This document shows, piece by piece, positions 1-64,000 of a stretch of DNA of 64,000 nt. A program made the position numbers and the translations under genes. The stretch is from Megalonaias nervosa. Its lineage: Eukaryota > Mollusca > Bivalvia > Unionida > Unionidae. The stretch lies in NCBI GenBank assembly GCA_016617855.1, contig JAECUM010011066.1, positions 1 to 64,000 on the forward strand, given 5' to 3'. The notes under the pieces are model-generated. The model had not been told where the DNA came from. It did no database searches and saw only the letters and a list, made by a program, of their open reading frames with translations. Each line of letters begins with the position of its first letter. The first letter of the stretch is position 1.

Positions 1-72
<72 letters not shown>
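1..72. repeat. (TA)n microsatellite
   Basis: About 35 uninterrupted TA units at the edge of the window; it probably continues outside. Confidence 0.98.
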
Positions 73-77
<5 letters not shown>

Positions 78-395
78 GCACCTCCTCTACCACCACCATG
101 ATAAGAAGTAAAAATAGGTAGATTGTTGATAACCATGACACTAATCAAACAGTTTCAGAACAGGAAAACATCCTGTAAAAAATGTTTGGTTTGCAGTCCC
201 CTGATCCCAAAGTTTTAGTTGTTGGTACATAGGTAGGTTGGGATTTGCCTGCTGCATAATTTGCAACAATTTCAAACACCTGAAACTGGCAGTTGTGCTA
301 GAAAAGTTTCCCATTAAAAAAAAACTGAAAAAAAAAATTGTGGCAGTTTTGATCATCAGCAAATAGCAAAAAATAATTTTACCAGAATGACCTAA

Positions 396-682
396 GCACT
401 ACTATATCTCTTGCTAGGTTTATATACCTCTAGGCTTGTATACCTCTTGCTAGGTTTATATACCTCTTGCTAGGCTTGTATACCTTTTGCTAGGTTGTTA
501 TACCTCTAGCAAGGTTTATATACCTCTTGCTAGGCGTGTATACCTCTTGCAATGGTTTATATATCTCATGCAATATACCTCCTGTAAATGTTTATACACC
601 TCTTGCTAGGCGTGTATGCCTCTTGCAATGGTTTATATATCTCATGCAATATACCTCCTGTAAATGTTTATACACCTCTTGC
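396..682. repeat. Minisatellite, ~19-21-bp unit (TATACCTCTTGCTAGGTT-like)
   Basis: About 14 variants of a unit around tatacctcttgctaggtt, with alternating tails (aggtt, aggctt, aggcgt, aatggt). A 76-bp higher-order block is repeated once: the phrase tcttgctaggcgtgta occurs at 525-540 and again at 601-616, followed by almost the same sequence. The array is cut at 682 by the insertion described next. Confidence 0.92.
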
Positions 683-1175
683 TGACTTGCCAACTTGAGT
701 GGAATCAAAATGACAATGCCAAAGTATTAAAAAAAATTGGGATTTAGAGGAAAAATCCAGGATCAGTGTTTGCAAAAATATATTTACAAATTCTTGACAA
801 AGAAATTGACATCTCTACTGTCTTATGCTATTTACTTAACGTAAAAATGTATACTACAATCATACCATGAAAATCCATCATTTTTCTATTTTCAACCTTT
901 TATGCTAATGTTTAGTGTTAATAAACTAAATATCAGCACAAAAGACGAAAATGGAACGTCATAGATTTTCATGGTATAACTGTAGTGAATTCCTCATGGA
1001 ATTTCTGCATCATTTTTGCTGTCTTGATACAGCTTTCATGAATCAAAAGAAGAAAAAAAATGGCATTTTTAAAAATTAGGATTTGGGGGAAGAAAAATCA
1101 GGAGATTGGGATTTTTGGATTTGTTAACAAAAATTGAGGATCATTCCGAGTAAATTGGGATAAGTGGCAGGTCTA
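683..1175. mobile_element. hAT-like non-autonomous element inserted in the minisatellite
   Basis: The ends are inverted: TGACTTGCCAACTT at the left, and at the right the complement TAGACCTGCCACTT. CTCTTGC at 676-682 is repeated at 1176-1182, a 7-8-bp target duplication as expected for hAT transposons. No transposase frame. The same terminal phrase (ggcaggtctg or its complement) recurs near 31260, suggesting a family. A smaller foldback element sits inside. Confidence 0.6.
853..986. mobile_element. Foldback MITE nested in the 683-1175 element
   Basis: ACTACAATCATACCATGAAA at the left is answered at the right by the complement ACTACAGTTATACCATGAAA. The imperfect inverted repeat continues for about 40 bp on each side of a short AT-rich centre. 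No coding capacity. Confidence 0.65.
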
Positions 1176-3467
1176 CTCTTGCAAAGGTTTAAATTGTCAC
1201 CATGTGGCCCAGAGGTTGCAGTAGCTTTTAATTAAATATAACAAGCAACATTTGTATTTAAAAAATTTTGCATCACATCTCAGTAACTTTGTATCCATGA
1301 CCCAAATTCTACATGGTAAATAAAGCTCCAGACCCAGACTACCACAGGGTGTAAAATGTATCCCAATACAGGCTGAATACACATTAACAACAATATCATT
1401 TGTGAGGTGCAGATCCATAAATTGGTAATGTGTGATAAATTAACATTTCATAATTTTTGTATTGGTCATTTCTAAACACCTCACAATCTATTTCAATGAG
1501 AATTATGGAAAATTGCAATGAAGGTATTAACAGTCATTGCTGACACAGCTTGTCATTTTGTTGTACCCCAACCTACCCCATGTGCATCCTGTGAATACAC
1601 AACAGAATTTGTTTTAGTGCAGTTTGATTTACATTCAGAATGCAATTTTTTTTTAAAGTGCATCCTCTGGATCAGCTAGAATGGCAATATTTGTGAAATC
1701 TTATGTTTAAGAAAATGGAATACAAATATTCAACATCTTTTCAGAGACAGTAGCACACAAAATTAGTTTTCAATTTCTTGTGTATAGGTTGGACATGAAA
1801 TAAATGGATATTTACAAATTTGAAAACTACAAGCAAAGTCATTATGGAAATTTTTATCAAAGCGATACTTGACTTCATGTCCACTACCTATAGAGATCAA
1901 ATAATAAATGGGAATGCAGTTGTTTCAGATGTGGATGGTTTCGGAGACAAAACTGATGACAAAATGTGAAAAGTGGATGATATTCACATCAAACTGCATG
2001 ACCTTCAGATAAAGATGGCTATAATCTTTTAATAACAATGATGAGGACTTTTGTGACAAACTCTGACAGAACTATCGAAAATCGGGGAAAAATTTCAAAT
2101 GCTTATAATCATTCTATAACACTAAAGGTGAGAAATAAACTTTCCAAGAAAATTAATTAATATAACCATAATGTTTCAAAGGACTTGCAAATATTCTCTT
2201 TTTTATTCACTCAGCATTAAAAAAAACCCTTTTTCATTCTATAAGTGACAAAGTTTTATATACTCTTTTTTGATACCAAACTGTTCCCCAAATTCTACCT
2301 CTGCTGTTATCAAAGATACTTCATCTATTTTCTCATCTTGCAATTATTCCTGATGTAGACACCAAAATGGTCCATCAAAAACATTATCGTCCTTTTCATT
2401 TAATTTAATGTTGCAATTAAGAAATGAGGTTTAGCACAAAAATACTCCTGTAAAGATTTCAACAGCACTTTAGAAGCATTCATTGGAAATGCTGCATGTA
2501 CAGTGAACAACATACATTTTTTGCTCTCAGCTGGCAGAAGTACAAGCCTAATATACCACAGGGATGTATTTTATGTCATATCAAATGCCTTCATTTTTTT
2601 CCCCCTCTACTTGGAACAAAACAAAAAATGTGGTTTGCAATTATTGCATGCTCTGTCTTTACAGTGTGAATGAAATTCAAAATAATTTAGATTTTTGAAA
2701 AATTCATTTTGGTGATTGATTGAACAATTAAGTGTCGACATCAGGGACAACAACTAGACAGATCCAATCTTGCTGTGTGATATGGAAACAGATTTAACAG
2801 ATTTAACAGCCACACAAGATGTAATAAGAATCGGAATGAAATGGCCCAGTTCAAACTATGTTGTCCGGTGAAAATTTTTTTGGGGTAGAAGTCTATTTTT
2901 ATCATGGCTCTGTCCAGGTGTGAATTGTCTGAGATCAATGGCTTTATCAGTAAGCAGTTATTCTTTGGCATCTGTCAGCTTGTCATTTACACTGCAAAGT
3001 TATTTGCTGCCCCATACAAAATTTACACACTAATGCCCCTCTAAAGATTTCAGATTATTAGATTTTAAACCTTTAATTCAAGGGTCACTTCAATGAACCC
3101 TTTCAATTAAGATATGATTTCTAAGTTTTTTTTGGCCTTGAATTTATGTAATATTCAAATGAGATGGAATTTTTTAACACAAAAGTTTGATATATAATAT
3201 TCCAAAGCTACTAATATATGCATTAAATTTTTTTTCTTTTCAGCCGTTTTTCTCTCACAAAACTTTTCATAGGTATGCAGTATTGGGGGGGGGGGAGGAG
3301 AGATAAATCAATCTCAACCAAAATAGAAGCAATAAAATTCTTATATTGTTTGTACAGCAATGTTGCATTCTTTGTGCAAGTTTTAAGCACGGTACTCGTG
3401 TTGCCTAGCGTGCTACTGTGTAAATATGTTGCTCTATGCGGAAAAATTTATATGAAAGACGAGTCAT

Positions 3468-3655
3468 TTTGGTTTGGCTGGTGTTTTACAGCACAGCAAC
3501 ACAAGTAGGTTATCTAGTGTGAAGGCAATTTAAGTACAGTGCCTTGCTCAAGGATGCACCAAAATAACTGACCTGGACTGATCCAATGGCAGGATTCTTA
3601 CCAGCATACTTTTGGTTCTAAGGTTGGCATTCCAACCACTGTGCCACTTCAGCAC
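3468..3655 (-). mobile_element. tRNA-derived SINE, family 3 (diverged copy)
   Basis: Read on the minus strand, a tRNA-like head (GTGGCACAGTGGTTGG resembling an A box, then GCTGGTAAGAATCC resembling a B box) is followed by a body containing the complement of gtgccttgctcaagg and an end complementary to tggctggtgttttacagcac. The copy at 22108-22285 shares this order of blocks. Confidence 0.65.
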
Positions 3656-5296
3656 ATATCCCAAATAGTACTCTCTTACAACATGCTGGAGGATGTATCT
3701 GTCATATTCCAACATGAAATGAAATGCAGTACATGTCCATGTTACATACTATTTTGTACTGGCAAATGGATCTAAATGTCTACTTTGTTGGAAAACTGAA
3801 CACATTTGGTCTACTCACATTTAAGCCTAGATAATGCATACGAATCAAAATTTAAACATTCAATTTATCTCATATTTGTGAATGTTTTTGTTTATCTTCT
3901 GAATTGGACTCTACAAAATGATTAAAAATTACACCATGGGAAAGTCAAATACATTTAACAATGATTAAAAAAAAACCTCATCATAAGTGGGGAAATTTTC
4001 AACACACTGCATTTTAAAAAAGAAATGACTTCAAGGTGAAAATTCTTTTATAAATCCTGTTTAAATTTTCTCTCAAGAAGCAAACTTTGATTAATTTCTG
4101 CTAATTTTTGGTCATGTTTTTTCCCCCTAATTTTTTCACTGTAAGTTTAGACTTGCTTGTGTGGTTTCACTTTGCATTGTATTCAGAAACAATCTCTTGC
4201 TTCTTAAATGACTTACTTCCGACAAATCGGACGCAGACTAGTGCTTGTATGCTCTCACCCATGTGAAAATTTTTTTTTTGTCTCAACATTTTTACAATAT
4301 TGTGCCATATTGTTCTTTCTAAATGACAATTTTGATGTAATATACACACAATGTCATAATATTCTGTATGACTTCATTTTTGCATTCAAAGCAAGTCAGC
4401 AATGTAATGCAATACAAAGAGAAAAATTTACGTCTCTTTTATCTATAACTACATATGAGACAATCAGTTTATGAGTGGCAATCAAACAAGGAAATCCTTC
4501 TTAATGCCAACCCCAATATAGATTATATCCAAAAACTATGTTACCTCCATGACATGTATCAATCACTACAGCATTAACAACTTTATTTCACAGTAAGTGG
4601 CATCAACTAATTAGCTCCTGTGATTTAATGTTATTTGGATAAAAATACCTCAGTTATCTGATATACTTGGATGAAAGTACCTCTAAGAAAATAACACCTT
4701 TCTATCTACAGTACAAATACTAACAATCAGTCCTATGCTGCCTTGTACATTTTACACACAACTATCAAGTGAACAAGATATTGGATGTTAGATTCTAGTC
4801 TTGTTAATCCCACCTTTGTTTCAACAATTATCCACTCTGATTTTGTTTACCAAATTATATGCCCCTCCTCATGAAATATTCTGGCATACACTTAGCAAAT
4901 ATCAAGAACTAATGTGATCCACCTATAAGTTTACACTTTAATGACATGATAAATAATACTCTGAACATGGCAGTAACAAGGGGCATGCATTACATGTGAT
5001 TGCCCAGAATGTCACTTCATGGAGTTTTGTTTTTTTTTCTTCCAAGAGTAGGGGGCATAAAAAAAAAAAAACAATGCTCTCTTGGGGTGTCATTTCATCT
5101 AGTGCAAAGTTGTGATGGCCGCTGACTCTGAATATACCATGGAGTAAGGATATGCCATTTCCAATGGCAAAAGAGGTCATGTTGAGCTAATAAACAATTT
5201 TTTGCATGTAATTTCAGGATGTGTAACCTTAAAGTTATGTTCTGCTGTACCTGCATATCTGGGGAAATTACTGATTCAAAGATACAGAATTATGTC

Positions 5297-5482
5297 AGGG
5301 CTGTTCCATTAAAACATACATGGGACCCAGGGAAGGCACTTTTAAAATGTAGTACTCACCCATAGATGCAATTCAGAATTTTCTTATCATTTTAATATGA
5401 ACTCTGAAATCAAAGTACCCTGGCATATTTTTAAAAAAAATGTCTTCCCTGGGTACCATGTATGTTTAAATGGAACAGCCCT
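5297..5482. mobile_element. Palindromic MITE, 186 bp
   Basis: AGGGCTGTTCCATT...CATACATGGGACCCAGGGAA at the left is matched by the complement at the right (ttccctgggtaccatgtatg...aatggaacagccct). The inverted repeats are about 45 bp with few mismatches, around an AT-rich middle. No protein is encoded; the transposon superfamily is not clear. Confidence 0.8.
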
Positions 5483-5668
5483 CTGATACTCGTAGTGGTA
5501 TATCTGACAGACAACACCTGACATACATAGTCAGAGGACAAAGCCAAATTTGCAGGCAACCATCTCTCCCCTTCCAGCATAATTCTACAGTCAATTAACA
5601 GGGAAGTTGCCATTTGTAAAATAAGGACAGTTGGGAAAGATTTTAGAAGATTACCATGAATGGTAGTT

Positions 5669-5708
5669 TTTATTCATGTGACTTTTTTTGAGAAAATTCA
5701 GCTTTAAT
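5669..5708 (-). promoter_or_regulatory. Candidate polyadenylation signals of the DP gene
   Basis: On the minus strand there is an ATTAAA at 5708-5703 and an AATAAA at 5674-5669, about 1 kb past the stop codon. These are the closest such hexamers I saw in the first kilobase of the 3' side. Such hexamers are common in AT-rich DNA, so the assignment rests on position only. Confidence 0.2.
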
Positions 5709-6670
5709 TTGATGAAAATATTGATAGCTGGAATTATAAAGTAGGTCAATCAAAATAATTTTTCTGATTCATCATTTGGCAGGATTTGGCTTTTCTGATT
5801 CATCAGTTGGCAGGATACAACTTTTCTAATAACAATTTTGGTCAGATTAACAAGACACTGGCCTAACTTTACCAACAGAACTTAAGTCACATGGAAAAGT
5901 TTAGAATTCAATGATCTGACTGGCTGAAATTTAAGTCCGACTCAAAATTGATCAATCAAGTGTTGTAAGTCTAACTTAACTTACAACTGAGATTGGTGAA
6001 ATTGCAGCCAAATTGTAAGATGTGAATCCCGACATAATAGTTACCAGCTTAATCTGCCATGTGTACTAAAACTTAATGTCTTTAAAAAATGAAATATCAC
6101 TCAAGTTGTATATTTGAGAAAAGAAAAATGCAAAAATAACTATCACATTTTCAACAAAACATGAATCAATCTCAATTGCTTCCAAAATAGTATGCATGTG
6201 GCTTTCTGATATCAATCATTCACATGTACACAATGTAAAATGATAGGATGATAAAATGACAGAACACATGTATATATAGATCTATATATAAAACTCAAAA
6301 TGGTCCATCTTGAAGAAAAATATTTTGTACATCTTACATGTAGTCTGTACATCCAACAACCCTGCCCTTATAAATAGCTCATCTTTGTCATTACAAAATA
6401 AATGCATCTATGCTTTCCCCGAGTTGAAGACCTCATTATAAAGTCAATTTATACCATAACTCAGCAGCGGCTTCCTTGTATCTCTCCTCTGAACAAATAT
6501 TTTATCCAATACTATTTGCTGCTAAAAGAAACATCCCATAGTTCAGTTTTCCCTTGAAAACAGCTTTCTCCAGTCATTCTTACCAGCAGTTCATCTTCAA
6601 GGCAATTATGATCAACGGCCGACACTTAAACGTGTGGCACAGACACTTTTTGGAAAGAAAAAGTATAATT

Positions 6671-58957
<52,287 letters not shown>

Positions 58958-59059
58958 CTGTAATTAAACCAGGGAAACTATTATTGTTTCTGGCCAATGA
59001 GGCATCACATTTCTCTATGTTAAATTTTAGCATACAGTATATACTCGTTTACAAGCCCA

Positions 59060-59230
59060 ACTGAAAAATGCACTGAACCAGATCTGCTATTGCACAATGC
59101 ACTGCCAGATCTGGGTCTGTGCAGTTTGTTAGGACTGATCAGTTTAAGAAACACAGACCCTGATAACCTGCAATGGCAAATCAGGGTCTCTGCTGTCTGC
59201 AGGTGGATCTGACTCAACTAGTGTATACAG
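59060..59230. repeat. Copy of the GGGTCTGTGCAGTTTG repeat family
   Basis: ccagatctgggtctgtgcag, tttgttaggactgatcag, acacagaccctgataacctg and tcagggtctctgctgtctgc in order; related to 7938-8035 and 51190-51390. Confidence 0.65.
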
Positions 59231-60429
59231 TACACTGTACTAGGCACAAAAAATTCATCAACACCTGTATGAATTTTTTAACATTCTATGACTATATGGG
59301 TGAGTTCAATTAACTTCAGTGTCTATATTAAATACTATAGACAGGGAAAAAGTTTATAGCATAAGCCTCCAACAATCTACTGGGTACAAGTTACAAATAG
59401 TCAAGTTTTCAACAATGATGACCTCTTGTTTCATTCATGTGCTAGTAAACTTTTTCTTTTACATACTACATCTTAGAAGGATCTTCATTTCTACACATGT
59501 CACAATGGAGCAATTAATCTCCCACTAGCTTTGGGCTTAAGGACACACTTACTAATGGTATGGAAAAATGGGAACTAGCCTGGAAATGGGTGAACATTAA
59601 TAGAGTATATATGGGTTTGGCTGGCCAGGATTGGTTAATAATGTAAGTTATGTTTTAGGAAAAAGAATCTTTTAAGAGCTTATCCTAGTTGTAAGTTAAA
59701 AAAAATAAAGACATTGTTTTATTGATGGAATTCCAGTTCTTTAACAGTCTTGAGTTTGGAACACTCATTACTAAATATAGCACTGGACTCTTTGGTGTGG
59801 AATTGAAAGCACATGTTTCAAAAACATGCAAGTCCAGAAAATGCCGCAGGTAGTATCTTTTCCTCTACACACAAGCTGACATCCAGGTTTCATCTATACT
59901 GATAAATATAGGTTTGATCATGGGCACTCAGAAATTTTAAGTTATTGAATTTGTTAATATCATGGTGTTTGCATAGATTTACTATGGGAATTGAATTAGT
60001 ACCGTGACTCCTTAAGCCCCATAGTGGAGGGTTAAAGAGGTCAAAATTTGTTTATGTGCATTCCTAATTCAGATTAAGTAATGAAGCTCACGAATTTTTT
60101 TTCCTTCTTTATCGCTGGAATGCAGGCCACAGAAATGTCTTTCAATATTTTGTTTTTACAGTATTCAAAGAAATCTGAACCAGCTCTTGATTTTAGAGCA
60201 GACCTTTTGGCTTCTCTTGAACTGCATCAGTTTATCCCACTGTTACAAAAGTAATCCTCTGAGATAATGGACAACAAAATTCCAAACAACAACCACTGCT
60301 ATTTAAACTAAAGAAAAGAACAGACAACAACATTGAGCTTATACTGAAATGCGAACCATGTGCTTAGTCCTAAAGCAGTAATGCCACTACACACGGTTAA
60401 CAACCTCTCTTGTTCACAAGGTGAATACA

Positions 60430-62365
60430 CACATTTCCGCTGAGGAAAATTAGTGAAAAGATTTTCAATGCATTCATTGTGGCAGCCACGTTGGATGTAT
60501 GCTGGGCATCATTTTCATTTAGAACCAACTAAATATGGTAAGAAGTCTTTTAGTGAAAGCCTTATGTCGATATGACCATCGACTGTGGTGGTCATATTGT
60601 CTGTGACAGGCCTTGTGTTTTGTAAAATGCATCACAGCTGCAAACAGCTCTCCTGGTAGTGTTGAGGAGAGTTATTCACTCTCATCAGATATGAATACGA
60701 CTGTCACTGCATATTTTTAGCAAATGCTTGGCTCAAACTTTACATGATGCTTTTGTCACTATTTCCTCACTGTCAGTCTAACCAGTATTGCATCCAAACA
60801 CAGAAACATTCCATCACTGAAATGTGACCAGCTGAACTGAATTGCCCTTTATCTTTTAGCAGATGATATTTTTGGATGCATAAGTGCAAAGGAATGGTGA
60901 TGACTGTAAAGTAAATGTCAGTTTAGTAAAATTTTGTATGTTCAATAAATAAACACTGTTGTTTGATATATCATCAAATAAACTAAATTATTTGGAATAA
61001 TAATATGTTTTATCATTAAACTAAATTAATTAATGTTTTAAAGACTTTCCTGCCACTAAAATATTTACATCATCGTTTAATGCACACGATGTCATATATC
61101 AAAATGACAGAACTTGTAAACACGTCACTATCTGCGAAAGGCAACTGCCATGAAATCTTGGACAAAAATTGAGAAGTTCTCTCAGAAAACATCTCGAAAT
61201 CTTTGTTCTGATGGATTGCTCCTCCTGGAAGCAATTTAAGGAGTGTGACGCGTACAAAAGCAATTGCACTTCTCAAAACAAGAGCCCTAATGTCAGCTTG
61301 GCATCATTTTCATTCAAAACTGATTAGACACCTTAACAATTCTGCTGAAAACCAATTTTGACATTACTTTCCATTTAGGTAGAGTAGCGACATGAAGATT
61401 TTCAAGATGGCTGCTATGGTGGCCACATCTGAAGTCAAATTAGTGTCATCTTCATTCAGGACCATCTAGATATCACAATTAGTCTATCTGCAAAACCCAC
61501 ATGTCAATATGACTTTCCATTTAAGAGGAACCAGTATAAGATTTTCAAGATGACTGCATACCATAATCAGTATCATTAAGCAACAACTTCTAGTGAAAAC
61601 CAAATGCTGAATAACTTTTTATCGAAGAGAAGCAGCAGGTAGATTTACAAGATGGTTACTGTGATGGACATTTTGAATAGCAGATCTGCTCAATTATTTT
61701 ATTAAGACCAACTAGACACAATGATAAATCTGGCGAAAACCATATTCTGATGCATCTATCAAGATAGCTGCTGCTATGACCGTACTGAATGCGAGATCGG
61801 AATTTAGGACTAACTAGATATCATAAGAACGCTGTCAGAAAAACCTTACATTGAGATGATCACCCATTTTGGTGGAGTTGCGACATGATTTTCAAGATGG
61901 CCACTGTGGTTACCATATTGGATATCCAGTAGCACCCTTTTCCTTTTGGACCAACTAAACATCATAGATCTTTTGGTAAAAATCTTATTGCCAGTCTAGG
62001 TCAGGAAGCAATAACAATCTTACAAATGGCTGCTGAAGCAGGTATACTGATTTCTAAGCAGACCCATTTTCACTGACGCCCAACTACAGCCTTCTTATGA
62101 AACTACCATATCAATAAGACTTCCTGTTCAGGTGGAGAAGCAGTATGATTTTCAAGATGGCTGCTGTGGTGGCCACATGGGTCATCAGATCAACACCATT
62201 TTCATTTAGGACCAATTAGACACCAAAACTAGCCTTTTAGTCCAAACATCAGGTTGATATAATCATCCCCTTTTGAGAATTTGATACAAAATTTTCAAGA
62301 CAGCTGCTGTGGTGGCCATACAGTATATCTGAGCAGCTACATTTTCATTTAGGATCAGCTCCTTC
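60430..62365 (+). repeat. Composite element family A: 5' module, unrelated middle and ~140-bp array
   Basis: One to one and a half monomers at 60460-60600 (cattgtggcagccacgttgg, catttagaaccaactaaat) are followed by the 5'-type module at 60605-60690 shared with 13795-13990. About 570 bp of non-repeat sequence follows, then gcaattgcacttctcaaaac at 61258 leading straight into about eight monomers up to 62365 (gattttcaagatggctgctg, tggtggccacatgggtcatc, accattttcatttaggacca). No terminal hairpin is seen at the right end. Confidence 0.75.
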
Positions 62366-62924
62366 CAAGACAGAATGCATTCGATAAGCATCAGAACATG
62401 TGCATCATTCTGTCTCTTTTGCTGGAGTTTAAGATGATTATTATTTTTTTTAATATACAAATTAAATGACTTCTTTTCATTCAAACATGTGCAGCATATT
62501 ACTGACATTCTCAAGTTTGCTATAAGTAAGCACAAGAATCAATGGAAATAAGTGCACTATGAATGCATCTGCAGGTTCCATTAACACTGAATAAAAAAGA
62601 ACAATTGATGCAGTATACAGAAATAGTAAAGTTCACATCACTGGCATTATGTACAATTTTATTTTGGAAAATAACCATGTGACCACCAATTTATAAAAAT
62701 AATGCTATTGATAAAATGGTGCCCCACCATGCGAACACACTCAATGAAACTGCTCCATATGCTTGCTATGGTTATAAACTGTGAAATATGCTATCTTGAT
62801 TGACACCAGTCCATCACGACTCCATTGTGATCAGTGCATGCAACTCCCTGAAAGAGAATGGCATGCAGAGCTATGGCAACTTGGTCAGAATAAAAGGGTT
62901 GATGGTGAGGGGTCATTTTCTTAC

Positions 62925-63036
62925 TCCAACCCCCAATGTACAAATGAAAAATCATGAGCGGCACTTTTTCAATCATGGAGTGTCTTTCAGTATCTTCAGG
63001 TTCTTCAGAATCCTTGATATTTACAATCTGCACCAT
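62925..63036 (-). CDS. Candidate first coding exon of the DP gene
   Basis: A minus-strand reading frame opens with ATG at 63036-63034, has in-frame TAG and TGA just upstream, and reads MVQIVNIKDSEEPEDTERHS followed by MIEKVPLMIFHLYIGG. A good donor, TGGA|GTAAGA, follows at 62924 and leaves one base over. That is the phase needed to join the exon at 58957, which starts with two bases (A+GA gives Arg). Vertebrate DP proteins have no such extension, the protein shows no known motif, and a one-in-three phase match is weak support. It may be chance. The frame also runs on past the donor to a TAG at 62791. Confidence 0.25.
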
Positions 63037-64000
63037 ATAGCCAGCATCGTGTCACTAAACCATTATACAGACAGACATATATACACACATGTATCAGTGT
63101 ACCAGCTGTTATCAAAAACTGGATGCAAACATAAACAAGGTGTTTACTCTACAAAACTTCCACCTAGAAATTAACAAAAATTACCTTGTAGCAATTAAGA
63201 TGGACCAATATATTGAGAAATTAACTAGTCCCGTGGAATATTCACTAGACCTTTCCACAAATCAATGTCTGAAATGTATTTAGATTAACAGCTCATTTAT
63301 TTCTTAAATATTACCATTAATCATGTTTCAAAATGTACAAAATCTTGCTTTAGAAAACCACCAAGGTTACTTGAAACTATTGTCTACAAGTTCACAAGAA
63401 AATCAATGATCAACTCACCAGAAATAAACTTACGGAAAAGAGGAAAAATATTCATTTGTGAGAGCTGTCATTTGGATAAAAATAAACTAAATAAGAGAAA
63501 AAGACAAAGACCCCATTCGCACTAGTCAATAAATATTGTAACTCTACACAGACAATTTAAGGCAGCACCTGTTTTACAACTCACTGAAAACTAAGAAGAT
63601 CTCTCATTACAAGTATTGTGCAGACTGAGAGATAGTTTTCACAAGATATGAACCTTTAAACAGGGTGTCTCCGCAGTGCTAAATACTTAAAGATAGGATG
63701 GTTCATCATAATAGTGATGTGTTGATTGCAGCGATACAATAAGTCTGCATTACACAAACGTTTAGTCTGACTTTCCTGACCTATCCTACACCCATATTTG
63801 ATATATATGTTGTGGTGTGAGCTCTTGTCCTATCAAAAAGCTGACATCTGACAAAGCTGCATCGCATCAGCATAGGGTTGGTGCTTACTACAGGGCTTAG
63901 CAAACATAAATGACGAGACATTAAGCCCCACCCACATGAAATTTACAGATGGTTTATCGTCTCTAACATTGGGAATATGAACATTTGCTATGTCCTTGCA

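Larger units (their letters stand above)
73..6670. other. Sequence downstream of the DP gene
   Basis: No supported host coding sequence. It contains the minisatellite, the hAT-like element, the SINE-3 copy and the palindromic MITE listed separately. The rest (for example 1200-3400 and 3700-5280) is AT-rich with short, codon-poor frames only. The part nearest 6670 is probably the 3' UTR of the DP gene. Confidence 0.6.
58958..64000. other. Region 5' of the recognised DP exons
   Basis: Probably an intron or the 5' part of the DP gene. It holds a copy of the GGGTCTGTGCAGTTTG repeat (59060-59230), a family A composite element (60430-62365) and the candidate exon at 62925-63036. 59240-60400 and 63040-64000 show nothing recognisable; no promoter could be assigned. 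Confidence 0.5.

Overview
This is animal nuclear DNA: AT-rich, intron-rich and full of transposable elements. Only one host gene can be recognised. It lies on the minus strand and encodes the E2F dimerisation partner DP (the TFDP1/TFDP2 family). Ten phase-compatible exons run from 36927 down to the stop codon at 6671 and join into 446 codons. An eleventh exon, 58839-58957, most likely lies upstream across an intron of about 21.9 kb. A weaker candidate first coding exon is at 62925-63036. The repeat content (tRNA-derived SINEs with CA or AAC tails, elements with ~140-bp central satellite repeats, hAT and piggyBac MITEs) suggests a lophotrochozoan, probably a mollusc. That placement is an inference from repeat style, not a proof.

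Layout by region. 1-6670 is sequence downstream of the gene: a TA microsatellite, a minisatellite interrupted by a hAT-like element with another foldback MITE inside it, a SINE and a palindromic MITE. 6671-36927 is the coding body of the DP gene; its introns carry SINEs, foldback elements, a hAT MITE with a perfect 8-bp target duplication, a large inverted-repeat element near 29 kb and satellite-like arrays. 36928-58838 is the long intron. It holds a decayed CR1/L2-type LINE with a 910-bp insertion (probable solo LTR), a gutted piggyBac-like copy, a pogo/Tigger-like element with a SINE inside it, and more satellite-type arrays. 58958-64000 is 5' of the upstream exon and holds another satellite-bearing element.

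The DP product pairs with E2F proteins on promoters of cell-cycle genes. Its winged-helix DNA-binding domain, DEF box, coiled coil and marked-box region are all present without a break. No second host gene, rRNA, true tRNA gene or CRISPR array was found.

The most distinctive non-genic signal is two dispersed families of composite elements. Each has a core of diverged ~140-bp tandem monomers followed by a terminal stretch that can fold into a hairpin. This architecture resembles the non-autonomous Helitron/Helentron-like elements known from bivalves and insects, but that assignment needs genome-wide copies to confirm.
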